This document shows positions 17,085 through 23,125 of a stretch of 35,392 nt of DNA, in pieces. This DNA comes from Symploca sp. SIO1C2 (lineage in GTDB: Bacteria; Cyanobacteriota; Cyanobacteriia; Cyanobacteriales; Coleofasciculaceae). The number at the start of each line of letters is the position of its first letter. The stretch's first letter is position 1. The notes beneath the pieces are model-generated. The model was not told where the DNA came from, made no database searches, and saw only the letters and a program-made list of their open reading frames with translations. Made by a program: the position numbers and the translations under genes. Where the stretch lies: assembly GCA_010672925.1 (NCBI GenBank), contig JAAHFP010000058.1, forward strand, positions 1-35,392, in the 5' to 3' direction.

Positions 17085-17135
17085 AGTTGTGACTTTCAAC
17101 AAGGTTTTAAAATCACTGTATGCCATGATTTATTG
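17085..17135 (-). pseudogene. 51-bp copy of the 5' end of the PD-(D/E)XK gene at 10925-11539
   Basis: Fifty of 51 bases match 11498-11548, covering nine bases upstream of the start plus the first 14 codons (MAYSDFKTLLKVTT). The match ends abruptly on both sides and no further coding similarity follows. It is therefore a dead fragment, left by a deleted paralogue or by a short templated duplication. Confidence 0.75.
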
Positions 17136-17153
17136 CTCAACTGCCCAGTTTTA

Positions 17154-17468
17154 TCAATCGTAGTGATAACGAGCCTGTAAAAAATAAATTCGCTGCTGTG
17201 TTACCCTGTAAACTAATCGATGCTCTAGATCAATCCTTCTTGACCAGGTATTGGAATCTAAATATTTCAAAGGTTCTGGCTTGCCTATGCCCAGGAAGGG
17301 GTCTTCTAGAATAGCTTCTACTAGATCAATAACTTTGAAAGCTTTCTTTACTTCATTTCTATACCACCAACCTAGGTCTTCTCTGAATTGCTGCTTAAAG
17401 ATGGGAATATAGGCAGTTACTTTCTGTAAATCTTCTTCTGAGCTATTGCGCTTTTTCTTTTTGCTCAA
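17154..17468 (-). CDS. yoeB: YoeB/Txe-family mRNA interferase toxin, copy 2
   Basis: This 104-residue YoeB/Txe toxin has FREDLGWWYRNEVKKAFKVI, PFLGIGKPEPLKYL, WSRRIDLEHRLVYRV and a terminal ARYHYD. The catalytic Glu/Arg/His-Tyr pattern is complete, and here the canonical EHR is kept. It is clearly a diverged paralogue of the 1825-2142 toxin and shares the unusual MSKKKK basic N-terminus. It also starts with TTG, inside the antitoxin gene (26-bp overlap). Low-efficiency initiation and coupling probably keep the toxin below the antitoxin. No defect is visible. Confidence 0.9.
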   Translation of the reverse strand: MSKKKKRNSSEEDLQKVTAYIPIFKQQFREDLGWWYRNEVKKAFKVIDLVEAILEDPFLGIGKPEPLKYLDSNTWSRRIDLEHRLVYRVTQQRIYFLQARYHYD

Positions 17469-17757
17469 TGCCTAACTCCTCTAAAAGCCCATCGACTGTC
17501 TGGGTTAAAGCTGGTTGCTTATCTTCCTGCTTGGACTCAGATAATGCTGTGAGCAAACGCTGAGCATTAGCTGGGGATTTCAACAAATAGACTGTCTCTA
17601 ATAAGCTAGAAAGCTCATCCTTGGCAATTAGTGCTACATCAGGCTTATTGGTTCTGGTGATCACCACAACTTCATTATTGTCCGTTACCCGGTCTAAGAG
17701 ACTAGGCAGACATTCTTTAGCGTTTGTGTATGAGTAGCTCTGTTCAATCGCTAGCAT
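17443..17757 (-). CDS. yefM: YefM/Phd-family antitoxin, copy 2
   Basis: This 104-residue antitoxin has the YefM layout: an N-terminal DNA-binding region (YTNAKECLPSLLDRV...VVITRTNKPDVALIAKDEL), the LLKSPANAQRLLTAL toxin-binding segment and an acidic tail with LGIEQKEKAQ. It corresponds domain by domain to the protein at 2108-2419. It starts with ATG at 17757 and precedes and overlaps its toxin gene. Autorepression is expected for this family; no operator was identified. Confidence 0.9.
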   Translation of the reverse strand: MLAIEQSYSYTNAKECLPSLLDRVTDNNEVVVITRTNKPDVALIAKDELSSLLETVYLLKSPANAQRLLTALSESKQEDKQPALTQTVDGLLEELGIEQKEKAQ

Positions 17758-17953
17758 AAGCTTTATCTACACTTTAAACCTGTACAACTATACTAACATT
17801 TCGGAAACAAGGGAATAAGTAGGTTGGGTGTCGCGCCAGTACGTTAAACCTATACTAAGTTAATATAGTAGAAATATCGACTGCGGCTGCTGAACCAAAG
17901 TCTTCTTAATCTCTACACATAATGCGGGTCACTTTGTCCCGCCAAGGATACTT

Positions 17954-19420
17954 ATGCAGCCGAAAAATCTCAATCGACTCCTCCGGGCTTTGGCTCGGAA
18001 GGGTCTAGATGTAACTTACAATAATCAGACTTATTCCATTCGCCTCCATCATTCCCCGGATGCACCAGCAGCTGAAGTACTTCTTCCAGAAGGATTACCG
18101 GTGGAAGCCAAAGCTTTCAAACAGTTGGCAAATCTTGCTAATGTTAGTCATCCAGTCGGTGGTAAGGTTTGCCATGCCTGTGCTACTCCTGACTTTCACC
18201 CCGGTGATGCGGGAGTTGCCATTGGTTCGGTAGTGCAGACGGAAGGGATGATTATTCCCGCTGCCGTTGGTTCCGATATCAACTGTGGGATGCGATCGCA
18301 TGTTGTGGATTTATCCTTGGATAAGTTCCTGGAAAAGCGCCATCACTTCGTAGAGTTGATGAAGGGAGACTACTTCTTTGGCACTCGTGATGTCACCATG
18401 ACTGCCAAAACTAGTCGCGCTCTCTTTCAATACGGGATTCCTGGCTGGTTAGATGCTATGCTAGATTCCTCTACAGGCAGTTTTGTCAAGTCCGACTTTG
18501 ACCAATTGGCAACGGAAATTGACCGGGTTTATTTGGCAGGTTCGATGAATGGTGCTACTAAGTGGGCACCAGAAGAATTGGTTCCAGACGAGGGATTAGT
18601 GCGGGATGGTGGCTTAGCAACTATCGGTGGCGGCAACCATTTTGTGGAAATTCAGGTAGTTGAACGAGTAAAAGACAAGGCGACTGCTTATGCTTGGGGA
18701 GTGCGAGAAGGACAACTGGCCTTGATGATTCACTCAGGCTCCCGTAATGTCGGCAAATATATTGGCGGCATGTGGCGCAATCGTGCTCAAGCAGCTTGGC
18801 AAAAAGGACAACCATACCCAGAATCTCGACTTTTCCCCCTCTCGGTTCAAGCTAATCCCAACTTGGTTAGGGACTATCTGGAAGCAGAAGCAACTGCTGC
18901 CAACTACGGCTTTATCAATCGGCTACTATTAGCGGAACTCCTGCGTTTGCGCTTGCGGGAAGTCTATGGAGATGTGGAGGCTCCCTTAGTTTATGACTTG
19001 CCTCACAACCTGACTTTAGCAGATAAGGCAATTACTAAGGAATTGTCTCCCCAGCATCGCTGGATAACCCGTAAAGGAGCATGTCCTGCTTATGCTCAAC
19101 AACCAGTGATTATCCCTGGTTCCATGGGGGCAACTTCTTACTTACTGGTAGGTACAGGCAACCCAGCTTTCCTTTATTCTGCCTCTCATGGTGCCGGAAG
19201 GGTCAAGTCCCGTTTTGAACTCAGTCGCAGAGGGGCTTCCCAAACTGAAGAAGCTTTGGGTTTAAAGGGTGTTGACTGCATTACTATGCGGGAGGAACGT
19301 AGAATTGAGGAAGCACCTGCGGCTTACAAACCAATTAGGCCAGTAATTGAGGCTCAGGTGGAGGCAGAAATGGTGAAGGTAGTAGCTTGTCTGAAGCCAG
19401 TGTTGACTTTTAAAGCGTAA
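17954..19420 (+). CDS. rtcB: RtcB-family RNA ligase-like protein
   Basis: This 488-residue protein is of the RtcB family, enzymes that join 2',3'-cyclic phosphate or 3'-phosphate RNA ends to 5'-OH ends using GTP and Mn2+. Metal- and guanylate-site motifs are visible: GSDINCGMR (~106-114, usual GFDINCGVR), GGGNHFVEIQ (~225), HSGSRNVG (~243), GSMGATSYL (~390) and SASHGAGR with the guanylylated histidine (~412). The length is full. The F-to-S change in GxDINCG and the Arg-rich middle suggest a cyanobacterial subtype rather than the archaeal-type ligase. AAGGA lies six bases before ATG 17954. It is monocistronic; no RtcA or archease is adjacent. Confidence 0.88.
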   Translation: MQPKNLNRLLRALARKGLDVTYNNQTYSIRLHHSPDAPAAEVLLPEGLPVEAKAFKQLANLANVSHPVGGKVCHACATPDFHPGDAGVAIGSVVQTEGMIIPAAVGSDINCGMRSHVVDLSLDKFLEKRHHFVELMKGDYFFGTRDVTMTAKTSRALFQYGIPGWLDAMLDSSTGSFVKSDFDQLATEIDRVYLAGSMNGATKWAPEELVPDEGLVRDGGLATIGGGNHFVEIQVVERVKDKATAYAWGVREGQLALMIHSGSRNVGKYIGGMWRNRAQAAWQKGQPYPESRLFPLSVQANPNLVRDYLEAEATAANYGFINRLLLAELLRLRLREVYGDVEAPLVYDLPHNLTLADKAITKELSPQHRWITRKGACPAYAQQPVIIPGSMGATSYLLVGTGNPAFLYSASHGAGRVKSRFELSRRGASQTEEALGLKGVDCITMREERRIEEAPAAYKPIRPVIEAQVEAEMVKVVACLKPVLTFKA

Positions 19421-19423
19421 TAG

Positions 19424-19447
19424 ATTTTAGATTTTAGATTTTAGATT
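19424..19447. repeat. TTTAGAT heptamer array
   Basis: About three TTTAGAT units directly follow the rtcB stop codon. The same heptamer opens the 133-bp repeat at 1 and 22619. Confidence 0.75.
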
Positions 19448-19473
19448 AATGAAGTCCATTTAAATATCCGTGG

Positions 19474-19492
19474 AACTGGCATCTTGCCAGTT
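19474..19492. other. Perfect hairpin AACTGGCATCTTGCCAGTT
   Basis: An 8-bp perfect stem with a TCT loop lies in the rtcB to Uma2 gap. It is followed by AAAATATT rather than a U-run, so it is a weak terminator candidate at most. Confidence 0.4.
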
Positions 19493-19524
19493 AAAATATT
19501 GCTGATAGGGATTATAGAGCAATT

Positions 19525-20277
19525 ATGTTACTTACCCAACGTCGTGCAGATCGAGTTGTTTTGCATAATGTTAGTTGGCAACAATTTGAAAATCTATTGG
19601 CCGACTTAGGGGAAAGTCGTGCCGCTAGAGTTACCTATGATGATGGAACATTGGAAATTATCACCCCTTTACCAGAACACGAATATTACAAAGAAACCCT
19701 CAGCATTGCTATCAAGGATATCGCAGAAACTTTAGAGCAAGACTATGAAAGTTTAGGTTCAACGACTTGGAAGCGGGAACTGAAAAGAGCAGGGGTAGAA
19801 CCGGATAACTGTTTTTACTTTCAAAATGAGCCCAAAATTCGAGGTAAGTTAGAATTTGATTTAAATCAAGACCCTCCACCAGACTTGGCACTGGAAATTG
19901 ATTTCATATCATGTCCGGTTAAATACTTACACTTCGGTGGCAATAAGGCAGAAGGCAGAGGGCAGAGGGCAGAAGGGAAGGAAGAAGCTTGCAAGGTTGA
20001 AGGGTATGATAACTGTTTATCCGGAAATGATGTCACCAGCAAGTCTCTGAGTCGCTTTCCCATCTATGCTCGTTTAGGTGTGCCAGAAATTTGGTGTTAT
20101 GACTCAGGAGAGGTAACAATTTACCAGCTACAAAATGAGGAATATATCGAAGTAGAAACTAGTTTAGTATTTCCGACGCTGCCAGTAAAAGAGCTACCTG
20201 CCCTGATTGAGCAATACCGTCTTCAAGGAAAATTAGCAATTCGCAAAGCTGTGAGAGAATGGGCAAAGAGTAGATAG
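19525..20277 (+). CDS. Uma2-family (DUF820) PD-(D/E)XK endonuclease-like protein with internal insertion
   Basis: This 250-residue Uma2 protein is of a predicted restriction-endonuclease-like fold that is hugely expanded in cyanobacteria, with no established function. The N-terminal strand-helix region and the PPDLALEID active-site strand are present. In intact relatives VTSKS...YARLGVPEIWxYD follows directly. Here 43 codons (19903-20031) separate EID from VTSKSL, and the frame is kept. The insertion carries its own inverted ends and a GCAGAGG heptamer run, so it looks like a small mobile element read through. The active-site loop is therefore probably disturbed. The parvulin gene follows 19 bp downstream. 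Confidence 0.85.
   Translation: MLLTQRRADRVVLHNVSWQQFENLLADLGESRAARVTYDDGTLEIITPLPEHEYYKETLSIAIKDIAETLEQDYESLGSTTWKRELKRAGVEPDNCFYFQNEPKIRGKLEFDLNQDPPPDLALEIDFISCPVKYLHFGGNKAEGRGQRAEGKEEACKVEGYDNCLSGNDVTSKSLSRFPIYARLGVPEIWCYDSGEVTIYQLQNEEYIEVETSLVFPTLPVKELPALIEQYRLQGKLAIRKAVREWAKSR
19903..20031. mobile_element. In-frame 129-bp insertion inside the Uma2 gene
   Basis: Near-terminal inverted repeats read ATCATnTCCGGnTAAA from 19908 inward and from 20031 inward on the other strand (about 14 of 18 positions). GAT codons border both sides (19900-19902 and 20029-20031). The interior has GCAGAGG-type heptamers. Removing 129 bp gives a normal uninterrupted Uma2 protein. Confidence 0.6.
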
Positions 20278-20296
20278 GGAATAAGAATGAGAAGTA

Positions 20297-21031
20297 ATGA
20301 CTACGATTTTACGAGTTGGCGATCGCACGATTACCGCTGAAGAAATTATTCCCCTACTAGCTGGATACCAACTGCTACAGCCGTTAATCCGAGAAGTGAT
20401 TATTGATCAAGCGCTCGCTTCTATCCACTGTACCCCGGAAGAGACCAGTCAAGCAATTGGGCAGTTTTGCAAGCAAAAGCAAATCACTGACCCCAAAGTT
20501 CAACAAGCTTGGCTCAAACAGCAGGGAATGACTACGGCGCAATTTGCAGAATTGGCAACGCGAGCATTAAAAATCGAAAAATACAAGCAGGAAACCTGGA
20601 GCAACAAACTCGAATCTTACTTCCTTAGCCGTAAGATAGAGTTAGACCGAGTCATTTATTCCCTAGTGCGCACGAAAGATGCAGGGATTGCTCAAGAACT
20701 CTATTTCCGGATTCAGGAAGGAGAGCATACTTTTACCGATGTGGCAAGGGAATATTCTCAAGGACCGGAGGCTCAGACAGGGGGGTTAGTTGGTCCTGTG
20801 GAGTTGACTCAACCTCACCCAGCTTTAGCCAAAATACTACGTTTAAGTAAACCAGGACAACTTTCACCACCGACACGTTTGGGAGAATGGCTGGTAATTG
20901 TCCGTTTAGAGGAGTTGATTCCAGCCCAATTAGATGATGCTATGCGCCAGCGGTTGCTCAATGATTGTTTTAATACTTGGCTTAAGGAACAAATTAGTCA
21001 ACAGTTAGCGGTTGGGAATGAGCAGTTGTAA
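20297..21031 (+). CDS. Parvulin-type peptidyl-prolyl isomerase (SurA/PrsA-like)
   Basis: This 244-residue protein has an N-terminal helical SurA-like region (~1-110) and a parvulin domain (~115-210) containing FTDVAREYSQGPEAQTGGLVGPVE and LSKPGQLSPPTRLGEWLVIVRLEE. It should catalyse cis-trans isomerisation at proline bonds or act as a chaperone. No signal peptide is seen, so a cytosolic site or a link to an exporter is possible, as with related cyanobacterial proteins beside secretion genes. It starts 19 bp after the Uma2 stop, with GAGAAGT upstream. The last residues (AVGNEQL) look like read-in from a GGGAAT-type repeat. Confidence 0.82.
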   Translation: MTTILRVGDRTITAEEIIPLLAGYQLLQPLIREVIIDQALASIHCTPEETSQAIGQFCKQKQITDPKVQQAWLKQQGMTTAQFAELATRALKIEKYKQETWSNKLESYFLSRKIELDRVIYSLVRTKDAGIAQELYFRIQEGEHTFTDVAREYSQGPEAQTGGLVGPVELTQPHPALAKILRLSKPGQLSPPTRLGEWLVIVRLEELIPAQLDDAMRQRLLNDCFNTWLKEQISQQLAVGNEQL

Positions 21032-21091
21032 GGTGATTTCTCGGAAAAAATGTACTGGCGAGATATTTTGCAATATATCCCAACTGCTGAA

Positions 21092-21162
21092 TGCCCCCTA
21101 AATCCCCCAATTCTGGGGGACTTTGAGCTCTCGTAGGGTGTGTTAGCGAAGCGTAACGCACC
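21092..21162. repeat. Two adjacent palindromic repeats downstream of the parvulin gene
   Basis: CCCCCA-ATTC-TGGGGG (21104-21119) is a perfect hairpin in a CCCCCTAAAT context. It is followed by the GGTGTGTTA...TAACGCACC repeat (21133-21162), also found at 8597. The first could terminate the parvulin transcript, though no U-run follows. Confidence 0.6.
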
Positions 21163-21304
21163 GATAACGGCTACTGGCAAGATGTCAATTCCATAAAATA
21201 ATTGATATATGAATTACAACAAGAATTAACAAACCCTACAATATTGAAAATCTATAATGAGCTTTCAAGCGATCGCTTGTTGGTGGCTTTGGGGATTGAT
21301 TTTT

Positions 21305-21386
21305 CAACTGGGGAACGGTGTTGGGCGGGTTTTGATGCCAATATTCGGGTGAAATGGTCTAGGTTATCCCTAAACCCGCCCCTACG
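21305..21386. repeat. GC-rich dispersed repeat, GGGCGGGTTTTGAT orientation
   Basis: The segment runs GGGGAACGGTGTTGGGCGGG, ATATTCGGGT, AAATGGTCT, then TAAACCCGCCCCTAC. The inverted GGGCGGGTTT/AAACCCGCCC arms mark the family. The gap 21163-21455 otherwise holds nothing recognisable. Confidence 0.75.
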
Positions 21387-21455
21387 ATAGGTGAATTTAA
21401 TTTGTAAGTGCGATTAGCTTCGCTAGTGCTGTAGGCAATCGCTACCGAATTTTTT

Positions 21456-21806
21456 TCATAATGGTAGATATAGTACAATCCCTTTCCACTCTTCTTGTGT
21501 ACTACAGGTAACAAGTAGTAGTAACTCATCAATTGCTTGTCTAATTGGCATCCGATCATTAACTACAAACAACCCGGACATTGGTTCTTCCTTTAACAAT
21601 CTTTCGTAAGCAAAGTTTGGCATTGTTGCACGATCATGAGTCAAAACAATGCGCTCATTGTTTGCTGCCCAATTGAGAATTGCCGGATCGTCTACTTCTC
21701 GCAAGCCAACATCCTGAACCCTAACAAAATCCAGATTAGGTTGACGTAAAAATAGTCCTCGAACGATATCACCGTTGAAATTTTCATCGCTCAACAATTG
21801 AAGCAT
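21456..21806 (-). CDS. DUF5615 PIN-like toxin
   Basis: This 116-residue protein is of the DUF5615 PIN-like family, predicted RNase toxins paired with DUF433 antitoxins. The acidic start motif LLSDENF (Asp7, Glu8), VDDPAILNWAANN and IVLTHDRATMP provide the expected carboxylates. The C-terminal half is a helix plus a strand, normal for the family. It follows the DUF433 gene by eight bases on the same strand. No defect is seen. Confidence 0.85.
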   Translation of the reverse strand: MLQLLSDENFNGDIVRGLFLRQPNLDFVRVQDVGLREVDDPAILNWAANNERIVLTHDRATMPNFAYERLLKEEPMSGLFVVNDRMPIRQAIDELLLLVTCSTQEEWKGIVLYLPL

Positions 21807-21814
21807 AATGAACC

Positions 21815-22144
21815 TTAGGATTCTTTTTGAGCTAGCAGTCTGGAACGAATCAAACTTAAATCCGTTTGAACAGTTGAGAGTTTTTGACGAACAGACTCCG
21901 CTAATTGCTCACGATGGTTAAGGTAGGAGTCGATCTCTTGTTGATGTCGAAGGTAATAACCAATCGTGGTATAAACTTCCGAAAGCGAAAGGCTGGTGTA
22001 TCTTTGTACAATAGACTCAGGAGAAGCACCATCCTGAAAAGCTCGGATCACTAGTTCAAGCAGCACCCTTGAGTTTCCTATCCGAATTGCTCCTGATTCA
22101 TCTTTCCTAAGCGGTGGTGCCTCGCACTCCAAAACAATGCTCAT
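21815..22144 (-). CDS. DUF433-family antitoxin
   Basis: This 109-residue protein has a DUF433 core (IRIGNSRVLLELVIRAFQDG, SPESIVQRYTSLSLSEVYTTIGYYLRH), a winged-HTH-like fold used by antitoxins of DUF5615 toxins. A C-terminal helix (LAESVRQKLSTVQTDLSLI) may wrap the toxin. It starts with ATG at 22144, directly upstream of the toxin gene in antitoxin-first order. Confidence 0.85.
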   Translation of the reverse strand: MSIVLECEAPPLRKDESGAIRIGNSRVLLELVIRAFQDGASPESIVQRYTSLSLSEVYTTIGYYLRHQQEIDSYLNHREQLAESVRQKLSTVQTDLSLIRSRLLAQKES

Positions 22145-22182
22145 GATTTAATCCTTCCAAACATTTTCATAAAAAATCAGTT

Positions 22183-22434
22183 TCATGTTAATAACTCTCT
22201 TTCCATTATTCCCCCTGATTCTAATTCTGCAATAGAATTTCGCAGACGTTGAGCATTTTTAGGACTTTTGAGTAAATATAGGGTTTCTTCGTAAGACTGA
22301 TAATCTGCTAGGGAGATTAAAACAACAGGAGGATTATTTTCTGTGGTAATAATCACAGGATTGTGTTCATTACAGACTTTTTCGATAATTTGTGGTAATT
22401 CTTCTTGAATCTTGACGTAATTTAGTCTATCCAT
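22183..22434 (-). CDS. Orphan Phd/YefM-family antitoxin
   Basis: This 83-residue Phd/YefM protein has YVKIQEELPQIIEKV, the PVIITTENNPPVVLISLADYQSY core and the LLKSPKNAQRL segment typical of YoeB partners. No YoeB-like toxin follows; the next gene is the DUF433 antitoxin. It may have lost its toxin, may cross-act on the two YoeB copies in this window, or may repress the neighbouring pair. It is 38 bp upstream of that pair and could be co-transcribed with it. Confidence 0.8.
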   Translation of the reverse strand: MDRLNYVKIQEELPQIIEKVCNEHNPVIITTENNPPVVLISLADYQSYEETLYLLKSPKNAQRLRNSIAELESGGIMERELLT

Positions 22435-22526
22435 CTTAATATTTTTTATCTTTTTGCTCTAATCATTATATCAATTGTTTAATGGCAAGCGAGCAATCGT
22501 TGCTGTTTTTGGGAATTGGTTGTGTC

Positions 22527-22605
22527 AACCGGGGGACGGTGTTGGGCGGGTTTTGATACCAATATTCGGGTCAAATGGTCTAGGTTATCCCTAAACCCGC
22601 CCCTA
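22527..22605. repeat. GC-rich dispersed repeat
   Basis: The same family and orientation as 21305-21386, with AACCGGGGGACGGTGTTGGG at the left and TAAACCCGCCCCTAG at the right. Confidence 0.75.
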
Positions 22606-22618
22606 GGATAATCGTGTC

Positions 22619-22752
22619 AATCAATTTTAGATTTTAGATTTTAGATTTTAGATTGACCCCATGTCTAAAGCCAGGGGCTTGGAATAATGATAAAATCTTT
22701 GTTTTTTCCACGGATAAATCCGGGGGCTTGTATCCTTGTTTTTTTTCGGTCA
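22619..22752. repeat. 133-bp dispersed repeat, copy 2
   Basis: Nearly identical to 1-133 (one extra T). It sits between two GC-rich repeat copies, consistent with insertion between them. Confidence 0.8.
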
Positions 22753-22831
22753 GCCGGGGAACGTTGTTGGGCGGGTTTTGATGCAAATATTCGGGTCAAA
22801 TGGTCTAGGTTATCCCTAAACCCGCCCCTAC
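22753..22831. repeat. GC-rich dispersed repeat
   Basis: The same family and orientation as 22527-22605. It directly abuts the right end of the 133-bp repeat. Confidence 0.75.
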
Positions 22832-22981
22832 AATAGGTGAATTTAATTTATCCGAAAAATGGGATGCGATCGCACTAGTGTTATTGGCAAGAATCTACGG
22901 TGGTGCTGTAAGCGATCGCAAATACGAATTGTGATATAGTACCAACCATTCTCAACAAAGTATCAAACACTTTGGAATTCA

Positions 22982-23028
22982 GTCCACTTAAGTGGACTTT
23001 CGCTATTAGACAGGGGTTTGAACCCCTG
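22982..23028. repeat. Double palindrome downstream of the tamB-like gene
   Basis: The perfect palindrome GTCCACTTAAGTGGAC (22982-22997) is followed by the perfect hairpin CAGGGGTT-TG-AACCCCTG (23011-23028). It resembles a repeat seen widely in cyanobacterial intergenic DNA. It could limit transcription from the 3' side of the tamB-like gene. Confidence 0.55.
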
Positions 23029-23066
23029 GCGGGTTATCGCAATTGATGCAAATTTTCGTATAAAAT

Positions 23067-23125
23067 CTACCACCTACCACCTACCACCTATCACCTACCA
23101 CCTACCACCTAAAACCTAAAACCTA
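23067..23125. repeat. CCTACCA/CCTAAAA heptamer array at the tamB 3' end
   Basis: About eight 7-bp units change from CCTACCA to CCTAAAA. The stop codon and final Phe codon of the tamB-like gene lie within the last unit. Confidence 0.8.

Noticed and set aside
21202-21390. 62-codon frame after the parvulin gene
   Set aside because: Its second half is the GC-rich repeat; there is no support for translation.
22982-23028. Possible tRNA or riboswitch from the two adjacent stems
   Set aside because: There is no cloverleaf, anticodon arm or CCA-proximal acceptor pairing; it fits a dispersed palindromic repeat better.
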